Of a stretch of 64,000 nucleotides of DNA, positions 1 through 6,662 are shown one piece after another. Made by a program: the position numbers and the translations under genes. The notes beneath the pieces were generated by a model. That model was not told the origin of the DNA. It did no database searches and saw only the letters and a list, made by a program, of their open reading frames with translations. Positions within the stretch are counted from its first letter, which is position 1; every line of letters begins with the position of its first letter. Source of the DNA: Schaalia sp. ZJ405 (lineage in GTDB: Bacteria; Actinomycetota; Actinomycetes; Actinomycetales; Actinomycetaceae); assembly GCF_011038885.2 (NCBI RefSeq), contig NZ_CP064952.1:1364001-1428000 (forward strand), given 5' to 3'.

Positions 1-91
1 TTCCAGGTTCGCAACCTCCTCGCTCACACAGTTTCCGTGGACGCCCAGTGCCGTCCTGTGTGCGGCGATGAGCGTGCGCGAATGTGTATGT

Positions 92-117
92 GATTGACAA
101 TCCCCGCCCCGTCAATC
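92..117. promoter_or_regulatory. 7-bp inverted repeat upstream of the first gene
   Basis: GATTGAC (92-98) and GTCAATC (111-117) form a perfect inverted repeat with a C/G-rich 12-base spacer, about 90 bases before the chosen start of the winged-helix gene. It could be an operator, possibly for that regulator itself. Only the symmetry is visible; the function is inferred. Confidence 0.3.
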
Positions 118-204
118 CTTAGCCGCAACACGTCCCCGTGTAGGGCGTCCTCGTTAATGAACTCACCCGAGGGCCGCGGCACATACACGAACTGGAAAAC
201 TCTC

Positions 205-639
205 ATGACACTCATCAACACCTCCTCCTCGTCCTTAGCCGCCACCATCGACGACACCCCCACGTCCTTCGACGATTTCCTCAAAGTCCTCTCTGGTCTG
301 TCGTTGACGTCAAATGTCATCGAAATCGACGTTGATCGCCAAAGGGTGACGATTGATGGAAAATCCGCGGGACTGTGCGCAAAGGAAATTGAGCTGCTGA
401 CGTATCTGGCTGCTCGGGCCGATCACGCGGTCTCACGCGCCGAACTGTTCGCCACGGTGTGGAGTGGTTCGGAGCTGGGTGATGATTCACGCACCGTCGA
501 CGCGCATATCCGTCGCCTCCGCAAGAAGCTGAGCATTGCTCCTGACTTGATCTCCACTGTTCGCGGCCAGGGATACCGCCTGAACTCGGCGCCGAGCATT
601 CACGTGCTGGCAACGCCTGTTCACGCGCTGGCTGCGTAG
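205..639 (+). CDS. Standalone winged-helix transcriptional regulator (OmpR/PhoB-type DNA-binding domain)
   Basis: This 144-residue protein is essentially one OmpR/PhoB-type C-terminal effector domain (Trans_reg_C) at about residues 38-127. The recognition helix is the stretch RTVDAHIRRLRKKL (96-109) and the wing hairpin is TVRGQGYRL (118-126). No receiver domain or kinase lies beside it, so it is an orphan regulator whose input is unknown. I chose ATG at 205, which follows GGAAAA (194-199). A TTG at 94 opens the same frame, but its extra 37 residues look non-coding and run over an inverted repeat and a copy of the GTCCTCGT motif. It is separated by a tRNA from the accessory genes that follow. 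Its target genes cannot be inferred from context. The family is secure; the start is less so. Confidence 0.85.
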   Translation: MTLINTSSSSLAATIDDTPTSFDDFLKVLSGLSLTSNVIEIDVDRQRVTIDGKSAGLCAKEIELLTYLAARADHAVSRAELFATVWSGSELGDDSRTVDAHIRRLRKKLSIAPDLISTVRGQGYRLNSAPSIHVLATPVHALAA

Positions 640-747
640 TGCGTCGTTCCCCGGAAGGATTGATCGACGCACGCTGCAGGTGGTTGCGTCGCGCACGGAA
701 ACTTGGGGACGCCAAGACTGATGACGGTCCCAGTTTTGGATTCTGAA

Positions 748-769
748 CACGTGTCCAGTCACGTGTCCA
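748..769. repeat. Two tandem CACGTGTCCA repeats
   Basis: The decamer CACGTGTCCA occurs at 748-757 and again at 760-769, separated by GT. Each copy contains the palindrome CACGTG. The pair sits downstream of the tRNA-Arg terminator, in the gap between two non-coding features. It could be a protein-binding site or a leftover of an attachment site next to the tRNA. Nothing else in the window repeats it exactly. Confidence 0.6.
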
Positions 770-777
770 TTTTCGGT

Positions 778-824
778 AAAAAGCCCGGAATATCAGCGAC
801 TTTTCGTTGACATTCCGGGCTTTT
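778..824 (-). terminator. Hairpin terminator of tRNA-Arg
   Basis: Arms GCCCGGAAT (783-791) and ATTCCGGGC (812-820) form a 9-bp stem. There are A residues on one side (778-782) and T residues on the other (821-824), so it can work as an intrinsic terminator on either strand. It lies immediately 3' of the minus-strand tRNA-Arg. Confidence 0.8.
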
Positions 825-899
825 GGTACCCCCGACAGGACTCGAACCTGCAACCTCGGGATTAGAAGGCCCTTGCTCTATCCATTGAGCTACGGAGGC
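824..899 (-). tRNA. tRNA-Arg (anticodon TCT), CCA encoded
   Basis: Read on the minus strand, the sequence has a D-arm (GCTC...GAGC), the anticodon loop CTTCTAA giving anticodon TCT, a T-loop TTCGAGT and an encoded CCA end. It would read AGA/AGG. Pairing is unusually poor. The anticodon stem AGGGC/TCCCG keeps only the three middle pairs, the acceptor stem has G-U pairs at 1-72 and 4-69, and the T-stem has a G-U. It may still be functional, since a plausible promoter and terminator flank it, but a drifting extra copy is possible. Confidence 0.82.
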
Positions 900-922
900 A
901 TCGCGCTGCCGCATCACAACTA

Positions 923-952
923 AGCCTACTGACTCCTGCGCTCTCTGCCCAA
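923..952 (-). promoter_or_regulatory. Candidate promoter of tRNA-Arg
   Basis: On the minus strand, TTGGGC (952-947) and TAGGCT (928-923) are separated by 18 bases and end about 24 bases before the tRNA. The -10 fits the actinobacterial TANNNT form. This is a weak match judged by eye. Confidence 0.4.
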
Positions 953-1620
953 AAATTTAGGGGAAAGTCACCCCACATTCGAGATCTCTTCAAGGTTTTC
1001 ACTACGAAAGGGGCATGCCGAGACTACTTGCCACACGGCGATCAATCTCCGGGGGCGTGCGCGTACACGACGGTGCCGCGGATCAGCAAGACGGGGGAAA
1101 GATGTCGATGTGGTGGACATGCTCGACTGAGCATCCCGCTGAGTGAGTTGCTTCTATTGACCCGCAGGTTGCAACCTGGTTGACCAGTGTGAGCACAGTG
1201 AGTGCAGTGCTTCAAACAGCCCCGGTACGTGAAGCAGCAAGACCGCGGAAAAGAGAGAGAAGAGCCTGTAGGCTCTTTGTCCTACAGACCCACCTCGGCT
1301 CATGATGGGAGACCTTGTCCCCACCTTCCAGCACGTCGATACTATCGCCAACGACGTGCTTTCACCAGAGAGAAACGCCTCTGCCCTTTCGGAGAGAAGC
1401 CACCGATACATCATCCTCGTCCAACGGTAGGCCTAGCGATACCCATACATTGCCGCAGCTCTCTGCAAAAAACTTCAGGGAAAGTTACGCACCGATCAGA
1501 CTGCCGTCAACGTGGCGCGATCAGGAGACTTTCCTTCGATCTCTTTCATTAGAAATGAAAAAATAAAGAAAATATGATACCTGAGGCTGTTCACATTCAG
1601 AGATGGGTTAGAAATATCTC
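953..1620. other. Gene-poor stretch with a degenerate direct repeat
   Basis: I see no convincing gene here; the reading frames present have no recognisable protein features. Visible structure: a roughly 33-base imperfect direct repeat, with copies at about 941-971 and 1459-1490 sharing CTCTCTGC and GGGAAAGT, and a 7-bp hairpin AGAGCCT-GT-AGGCTCT at 1261-1276 followed by TTTG. Base composition shifts to AT-rich from about 1540 onward, at the edge of the accessory genes. Confidence 0.5.
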
Positions 1621-1663
1621 TTGTCAGGATATGCACTCTGAGATTAGTCTCACATGTGTGAGA
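1621..1663 (+). promoter_or_regulatory. Candidate promoter with overlapping operator-like palindrome
   Basis: TTGTCA (1621-1626) and TAGTCT (1645-1650) are 18 bases apart. They are overlapped by the symmetrical element TCTCACA-TG-TGTGAGA (1648-1663), which would cover the start of transcription. The arrangement suggests repressor control of the secreted-protein/lipoprotein pair that follows. It is seen by eye only. Confidence 0.35.
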
Positions 1664-1706
1664 GGTGTTCTCATATTCATCGATGGAATGACTTCAAGGG
1701 CGAAGA

Positions 1707-2015
1707 ATGATAGGCAGGAGAATAGCTGCGTTCGCAATGATCGTGGCACTGAGTGCAACAAGTTTCCTCGCAGAAACTCGTGCGTTTGCGGCACCCGTGA
1801 CGTGTGAAGCTCATAAGGTCAGTCAAAATGTGATGAAGTCCTTGTGCTTGTATTCAACCCCGGGGAACAGTCACTATGCAGAGGCTCGCCTCCAGTTTGA
1901 TGGATACGCGGCATATCGCCATTCAGATACTGCACCTATGGGCATCGAGAGTATCTCCAGAGTGTTTCATGGTGGATATATTTCGCAGGGGCCTTGGCCG
2001 GTGGTTGTCCGGTGA
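1707..2015 (+). CDS. Small secreted protein of unknown function (102 aa)
   Basis: The protein begins with a clear Sec signal peptide (residues 1-29; basic MIGRR, hydrophobic core, cleavage after AFA) and leaves a mature part of about 73 residues with two cysteines and several Tyr/His/Ser residues. ATG at 1707 follows an AAGGGCGAAG ribosome-binding region. Its stop overlaps the start of the next gene (TGATG), so the two are translationally coupled. I do not recognise the family. Size, export and linkage to a lipoprotein are what one might see for a secreted toxin/peptide with a membrane partner, and a bacteriocin operon lies 2 kb away, but that role is only a guess. The sequence is AT-richer than the core genes, which suggests acquisition by transfer. 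Confidence 0.65.
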   Translation: MIGRRIAAFAMIVALSATSFLAETRAFAAPVTCEAHKVSQNVMKSLCLYSTPGNSHYAEARLQFDGYAAYRHSDTAPMGIESISRVFHGGYISQGPWPVVVR

Positions 2016-2641
2016 TGAAACAACGCATAGTTTGGGCACTATGGCTTCCATTGATGCTGATTCTTTCGGCGTGTGGTGGGGCAGATGCCCCTTCCCCACC
2101 ACACGGGGAAGGGTGGGAATCTAAACTTCAAGCGCTTAAGCAACAGGATATTTCTGAATTTGCTCAAAGAGTTTTCGAAGACAATGTCATCACAGAACAA
2201 GAGGCTGCCGAAGCGCGTGCCATCTATGTGGAGTGTGTGAATGCTTCTGGAAAATTAGTAGCAAGAAGTATAGCTGATGGAGGATATGAATTTACAGGTC
2301 CTGCAATAGATGATACGGATGAGTATCGGCGCATTGTTGATGAGTGTTATCAAGAGACCTCAAGCGGGTTAGTGACCATGTATTTTAATTCGATGCGTCA
2401 GAATCCTGATAATATCGATAATTACGAGTTGACTGCGTATTGCCTGGTCAAGCATCGTGTTGTCGAGCCCTCATATTCCGGTTCTGACTACGAAAACGAT
2501 CTTGAGCGTTATTTCCGTGAAGGAAAAAAGGTAGAGGGCGGAATTGTAGCTGCTCTCACTTTCGTTGACAAAGAACGAGGTCCTGAGGTATACGAGCGAT
2601 GCACGTCAATGACTGCTCCAGAAATTCTCGCACTTCCATAG
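2015..2641 (+). CDS. Putative lipoprotein coupled to the small secreted protein
   Basis: The 208-residue product starts with a lipoprotein signal (MKQRIVWALWLPLMLILSAC), with lipobox LSAC placing the lipidated cysteine at residue 20. The mature part is hydrophilic and helical-looking, rich in Asp/Glu, with five or so cysteines spaced through it (YVECV, DECYQ, AYCLV, YERCT). I chose ATG 2015 because it overlaps the preceding stop by one base (TGATG) and puts the lipobox at the right depth; an upstream in-frame start would hide it. No known family is recognised. By position it may protect against, receive or help release the small secreted protein, an inference from gene pairing only. Confidence 0.7.
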   Translation: MKQRIVWALWLPLMLILSACGGADAPSPPHGEGWESKLQALKQQDISEFAQRVFEDNVITEQEAAEARAIYVECVNASGKLVARSIADGGYEFTGPAIDDTDEYRRIVDECYQETSSGLVTMYFNSMRQNPDNIDNYELTAYCLVKHRVVEPSYSGSDYENDLERYFREGKKVEGGIVAALTFVDKERGPEVYERCTSMTAPEILALP

Positions 2642-2714
2642 ATCCCCAATAGAAGAGGGCGAATCTCATCCTCGCTTCGCTGAGCTCCCACTTCAACGAT
2701 CACCGCATGGCGGC

Positions 2715-3899
2715 CTAGGCTTTCGGCCTCGTGGCACGCTGACCAAGAAGGTGCGCAAGCAGTGGGAACAGCAGGACGGACGCGCCGCCGGCTGCCACAA
2801 GGAGCGAACCGATGTCGGACGGCATGATCTTGCCCGCAACGGCAACTTCTGTCACCGCAACAATGATCGGCAGACCCGATGCGGCATAAAGCCCCAGTCG
2901 GGCAGAATCACTCCATCCCATGCGCTGAACCGAACCGATGGTGCGCTCGGCGATCATCACCGGGACCCCGCGAGCCACAAGAATCGCTGCGACAAAGAAA
3001 AGGAGCATCCACGGTTGTTTGATGACCGCGTCCAGCGAGATCGTCATTCCAGATGTCACGAAGAAGATCGGAATGAGGAACGAGAAACCCAGAGTTCTCA
3101 GTTCCTTTTCCACGAGCGTGAAGTTCACGGGGGCGAGGGCGCGCACAATAATGCCCGCAGTGAATGCCCCGAGCACAATGTCAAGATCAAGGACTGACGA
3201 CAACGCCATGAGGCCGGTCAGGATGAAGATGACGACACGCATGAGTGTTTTCGAGGGCGTTTGCGATCCCATGAGAATCACTCGTCCCATAGCTGGATGG
3301 CGCAGGATGAACCGTGTGGGAACGACGATCGCTACGGCCGTGGTGATGACGAAAATCAACAAAATAACTGTGGATAATCCCGGATCACGCGACGATAGGA
3401 GAATCGACATTGCGAGAACGGGAGCCAACTCACCAATTGCTCCGTGAATGAGGACAGCGTTGCCCATCGGTTGACCGATGAGTTTCTCCTCGATGAGGAT
3501 CGGCAGCAACGTCCCCAACGCCGTTGATGTCAAAGCGATCCCCAGGGCAATTGACGAGGCAAACTTCGTTGGTGGCACAACCGCGTAGGCAACACCTGTC
3601 GCAACGGCACAGCAGACCAGCCAGACGCCAATCGCTACACGACCCGGTTTCGCACGAACCTGTGACACGTTGATTTCGGTTCCCGCAATGAGGAAAAGCA
3701 TTCCCATGCCGACTTCGCGGAATAGGTCGATCGAATGGGAGACTTCGGCAATACCGCAACCGGAGGGCCCGATGACCACGCCGAGGATCAGGAGCCACAC
3801 GACGTCGGGAATGCGTTTATGCGTCGCTGCGGCGAGCAGTGGCGCAAGGACAGCCGCGGAGGCGATGAAGAACAGAGAGAGCATGTCGGACTTCGGCAC
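2715..3899 (-). CDS. Cation/proton antiporter (CPA2/KefB-type membrane domain)
   Basis: This 394-residue integral membrane protein has about 11-13 hydrophobic segments covering nearly its whole length. It matches the Na+/H+ exchanger domain of the CPA2 family: an N-terminal LLAAATHKRIPDVVWLLILG segment with the family's typical G-rich LGVVIGPSG, then AFTAGIIV and a GLPIIVAVTEVAV helix near the C terminus. There is no C-terminal RCK/TrkA-N nucleotide-binding domain, so it is the short form. The frame opens with GTG at 3899, directly abutting GAGGGA; an ATG five codons later is also possible. It is transcribed toward the lipoprotein gene. Base composition matches the chromosomal core rather than the flanking AT-rich genes. 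The exact ion is unknown. Confidence 0.85.
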   Translation of the reverse strand: MPKSDMLSLFFIASAAVLAPLLAAATHKRIPDVVWLLILGVVIGPSGCGIAEVSHSIDLFREVGMGMLFLIAGTEINVSQVRAKPGRVAIGVWLVCCAVATGVAYAVVPPTKFASSIALGIALTSTALGTLLPILIEEKLIGQPMGNAVLIHGAIGELAPVLAMSILLSSRDPGLSTVILLIFVITTAVAIVVPTRFILRHPAMGRVILMGSQTPSKTLMRVVIFILTGLMALSSVLDLDIVLGAFTAGIIVRALAPVNFTLVEKELRTLGFSFLIPIFFVTSGMTISLDAVIKQPWMLLFFVAAILVARGVPVMIAERTIGSVQRMGWSDSARLGLYAASGLPIIVAVTEVAVAGKIMPSDIGSLLVAAGGASVLLFPLLAHLLGQRATRPKA

Positions 3900-3992
3900 T
3901 CCCTCATTAAAACGCCTTTCGCACCTTGCGGCGAGTAATCTTGGGCATTAGCCCGTATTTTGAGCGCAGCTCAGGCTTCTCATTCGGCTTGA

Positions 3993-4017
3993 GGCTTAGT
4001 GGTTAAAACGTGTTCGG
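3993..4017 (+). repeat. Solitary relict end of an IS1249-like element
   Basis: About 25 bases here resemble the terminal inverted repeats of the two IS1249-like elements in this window. They share GG-TTA-TGG spacing followed by AAAACGTGTT, compared with the ends starting at 7378 and 63340. No transposase follows. It looks like an end left behind after deletion, and it touches the 5' edge of the decayed Cpl-7 gene. Confidence 0.5.
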
Positions 4018-4045
4018 ACACAAGAGAAGACCTTCACCTCCACCG

Positions 4046-4297
4046 AATGCCCAGGCGAAATTGCAGGGCAGCCAACACTCTGCTGACATGGCACGCGCTC
4101 AGTATTGATTTGACCATATGAACTGCCAAGCTACGCCAGCGCCTGCTCCCAACCCAGAGCCTGCGGCTAAGAGCATCGATGGCCTCTCCTACGAAGTTAT
4201 TAAGGGCAAGTGGGGTAACGGAGATGAACGCCGACGGCGCCTGGGCAACCTCTACGGCCAAGTCCACGCACGCGTCAACGCCAAACTCGACTACTGA
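4046..4297 (+). pseudogene. Remnant of a peptidoglycan hydrolase: C-terminal Cpl-7 cell-wall-binding domain
   Basis: From ATG 4118 a 59-codon frame encodes a Pro/Ala linker (PAPAPNPEPA) and then one nearly complete Cpl-7 (CW_7) repeat. Its hallmarks are the EVIKGKWGNGDERRRRL core and QVHARVNAKL at the end. Such repeats anchor phage endolysins and lysozymes/amidases to muropeptides and sit at the protein's C terminus. The same frame continues upstream to 4046 with a TGA at 4106-4108, and no catalytic domain is left before the relict IS end. I therefore read it as the tail of a broken hydrolase gene, although the 59-residue piece could still be translated. It lies just upstream of the bacteriocin promoter. 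Confidence 0.75.
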
Positions 4298-4339
4298 TTC
4301 GCTGTTCACCAAAAACTTGCACAGATTTGACATTTTCTA

Positions 4340-4368
4340 TTGTATGCCCATTGGTTGTTCGGTATACT
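4340..4368 (+). promoter_or_regulatory. Candidate promoter of the bacteriocin operon
   Basis: TTGTAT (4340-4345) and TATACT (4363-4368) are 17 bases apart, about 50 bases before the bacteriocin start codon. The -10 is close to consensus. A TTGACA at 4327-4332 lacks a matching -10. Confidence 0.55.
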
Positions 4369-4420
4369 AAAAATGTGTGATGTATCGGGGCTTTACACAT
4401 TGGAATCTCAGGAGATCATC

Positions 4421-4735
4421 ATGAAGATTCTAAAGAAGGCAATCGGAGTTGTCGTGTCAGCAGCAACGTTAGTGGGAATGAGCGTCGGGGCCGCATTCGC
4501 TGAAGATCTGTTCGGTGGCGAGTGGTACCACGGCACAAATTACACAACCGGTAACGCGAGCTCATCCTTCTACCACGGATCACAGTGGCACTGGACATCC
4601 ATTGGGACGAGTTCTGGAAAATATGAGCGCTCCGCCGCTTTGACAGGTAAGACTGCCTCAACGTGGCTGTGGCACGTTCCTGGCTCTTCCGTGACTTTTA
4701 AAGCTGGAACTTCATCTCAGACGGCTACTCGTTAG
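4421..4735 (+). CDS. Lactococcin 972 family bacteriocin precursor
   Basis: The 104-residue product has a signal peptide (residues 1-27, ending GAAFA) and a mature part of about 77 residues. Its pattern is that of lactococcin 972: G-x-W-x-HG near the N terminus, then a YHGS-x-x-H segment and a later R-S...G...A-x-x-W region. Lactococcin 972 is a non-modified, Sec-exported bacteriocin that acts on cell-wall precursor (lipid II). ATG 4421 is chosen over an upstream in-frame ATG because AGGAG lies at 4410-4414 and the signal peptide starts here. The next genes, a large membrane protein and an ABC ATPase, are the usual partners of this family and probably give immunity. The AT-rich composition suggests horizontal acquisition. 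The family call is strong; activity is untested. Confidence 0.87.
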   Translation: MKILKKAIGVVVSAATLVGMSVGAAFAEDLFGGEWYHGTNYTTGNASSSFYHGSQWHWTSIGTSSGKYERSAALTGKTASTWLWHVPGSSVTFKAGTSSQTATR

Positions 4736-4765
4736 GTGAGTGTTGGGGGGGGAGGAAGTAAAGCG

Positions 4766-5443
4766 ATGATGCGGCGTTTGGTGGTTTTCTGCGGTGTAGT
4801 ATTGGGCGTCTTGGCTACTTGTCTTGGTTTTTTGCAAGCTATCCAGGAAGAAAGCGTACTACCCCTGAATACTTCCGACGTGGGTTTCATTAACTTCCAG
4901 CTTTCTGATATTCCACCTACTGCCGTAGATGAACAGCTCCAAGAGATCTCATCACGGCAGCAGGTGGAAATCTTTCAACTATCTGGCACCACAAGCGTGA
5001 AAACTGTACAAGTTATCGCCAGAGGAATCCCACAACCAACTGAGGCAAGCCCTATTATGTGGGTGAACCCCAGTAAAACTGGTCACCTGTTACCCGCTGA
5101 TCAAGCGAAGGATATTCCACCTTCAGGCGTGTATGCGCTTAAAGGAAGTGAGGAAAATATTGCGGGGTTTAAACACTGGTTAACTGATCGTGGAGCTGTG
5201 CATACTTGGGAGCAGTACACGAGTTTAGAATTACTGTTACTTCCTTTTGCCTACCAGGGAGTGATAGCAGTAGTGCTGGTCACTGCGTTACTTACCTTAA
5301 TCATTATTATTGGATGGTTTATTTCTAAACGACGATCGCAAACTGTACGAATGCTTAACGGTTATAGCAACCTCCAGATTGTTACGCGCGATTTGCGGGA
5401 TCTTATCTTTCCACTTTTCAGTGCCTGCGTATTGACACTATGA
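4766..5443 (+). CDS. Bacteriocin-associated membrane protein, N-terminal half
   Basis: The 225 residues comprise a first membrane helix (about 4-26), an exported domain of roughly 135 residues, a second helix (about 165-190) and the beginning of a third (IFPLFSACVLTL) at which the frame stops. This is the front half of the bacteriocin-associated integral membrane (putative immunity) family found next to lactococcin 972 genes, usually one protein of about 650-700 residues with FtsX-like topology. ATG 4766 is preceded by GGAGGAAG (4751-4758) at good spacing; the GTG at 4736 directly follows the bacteriocin stop. The stop overlaps the next start (ATGA, 5440-5443). Either the gene is naturally split and coupled, or one frameshift broke it. 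Confidence 0.75.
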   Translation: MMRRLVVFCGVVLGVLATCLGFLQAIQEESVLPLNTSDVGFINFQLSDIPPTAVDEQLQEISSRQQVEIFQLSGTTSVKTVQVIARGIPQPTEASPIMWVNPSKTGHLLPADQAKDIPPSGVYALKGSEENIAGFKHWLTDRGAVHTWEQYTSLELLLLPFAYQGVIAVVLVTALLTLIIIIGWFISKRRSQTVRMLNGYSNLQIVTRDLRDLIFPLFSACVLTL

Positions 5444-6660
5444 GCACTGCGATAGTAATGAAGTTCTTTAGCACTCGTATTTCACCGGTGATTATCACAG
5501 CAGGTAAGATTCTCATTGTCATAACTGTACTGGTTGCGCTTTTCAGTTTTATTGTTGCCGAGTTGTCTAGAGTGAGAATTAGTGAGTTCGCGCGGCGTAA
5601 GCCACTACCAGTTTCTTTTAGTATTATGAGCTTCCTCCTTCGTATGGTTGTTTTGTTGCTCATGTTCGCAACCATTCCGCTTACTTTTTATGCGTCTCAA
5701 GTTGCCCACTCAAACTATGTCGCCGCCCAAAAAGCAAGTGAGTATCCTCACTTATATACTGCCAACTTCGGAGGCATCGTAGACGAAGCTCGAGATTGGA
5801 ATCCTTACGTAGAGGAGTTTTCTAAACTCATCACCCGGTTAGAAAGCGAACACAAAATTTACTATGCGAAACTACATCCGCAAATAACTGCCTTTGTTAA
5901 TGAAGTTAAAGTAGATTCAGTGGTAGTTTATAATGAAGATGCCTTCAACCTCTTCCTTGCAGGTCAAACAACTGATTCGCGTGAAGTACCTGCGCAGGCT
6001 CTTTCTGAAGAAAGAATAGATTCCCTTGAATTAGATACAGGGGATGTTCGCGTTTTCCTCCCAGAAGAATCGCAAGCAGTTATCGGGGTTCGAGGTACCG
6101 GGCTGTTCCAGGTTGCAGAAAACCCTGTTATCATCGTAGCCCCACAGATAAGTAGGGTATATAACGGCGAGCTGTTAATGAGTGACGCCACCATCGGCGC
6201 CGTAATATTTACTGATTCGGATCAACTTTTGACGTCTACTTCGCAGATTGGGCTAAACCTAACCTTTGATAGAATTCGCGACAAGAACGCTATCTTTGCT
6301 TCCGATCAACGCTTAGCCTACCAGGTTTCAGTCTTTACGCTAGCCACTTTGCTTGTTTCATTCTTAGTGTCAACATTAATTTACGCCCTCATATATGCGA
6401 ACAGACGCAAACGCGCCCTGTTTCCCCGCTATCTTAACGGAATCAGCTGGGTAACGCTTTGCCGCGTGCCACTGCTCACTGATTTTTTCGGTTTAGCAAT
6501 CGCACTCACGTTGTCGTTAGTAATTGCACACCTCCTGAGCGTTAACCAACCTACGCTTCTTATAGCGGCTGCGTTACTTTTTGCGCTTATATCCGTTTTA
6601 ATTTATCGACAGACTTTACGTAAAGCCATGCTCGCTTTAGTTACGAGGAAGGGTGATTAA
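5440..6660 (+). CDS. Bacteriocin-associated membrane protein, C-terminal half
   Basis: The 406-residue product continues the same family. It has hydrophobic helices at about 14-40 and 64-87, a large exported domain (about 90-285), then a helix at about 290-315 and two more near the C terminus. Joined to the preceding product, the helices give the usual permease layout of this immunity/export family, and the break falls within or just after a membrane helix. The start ATG overlaps the preceding stop as ATGA and there is no separate strong ribosome-binding site, so expression depends on coupling or reinitiation. It is followed after two bases by the ABC ATPase, with which it should assemble in the membrane. 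Function as immunity or export is inferred from family and context. Confidence 0.75.
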   Translation: MSTAIVMKFFSTRISPVIITAGKILIVITVLVALFSFIVAELSRVRISEFARRKPLPVSFSIMSFLLRMVVLLLMFATIPLTFYASQVAHSNYVAAQKASEYPHLYTANFGGIVDEARDWNPYVEEFSKLITRLESEHKIYYAKLHPQITAFVNEVKVDSVVVYNEDAFNLFLAGQTTDSREVPAQALSEERIDSLELDTGDVRVFLPEESQAVIGVRGTGLFQVAENPVIIVAPQISRVYNGELLMSDATIGAVIFTDSDQLLTSTSQIGLNLTFDRIRDKNAIFASDQRLAYQVSVFTLATLLVSFLVSTLIYALIYANRRKRALFPRYLNGISWVTLCRVPLLTDFFGLAIALTLSLVIAHLLSVNQPTLLIAAALLFALISVLIYRQTLRKAMLALVTRKGD

Positions 6661-6662
6661 TA

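Noticed and set aside
94..204. A TTG start for the winged-helix gene
   Set aside because: The extra 37 residues run over an inverted repeat and a motif copy and show no family similarity; ATG 205 has a ribosome-binding site.
1154..1566. Three overlapping frames of 83-116 codons
   Set aside because: Low-complexity, basic, no ribosome-binding site or recognisable feature; they compete with each other on both strands.
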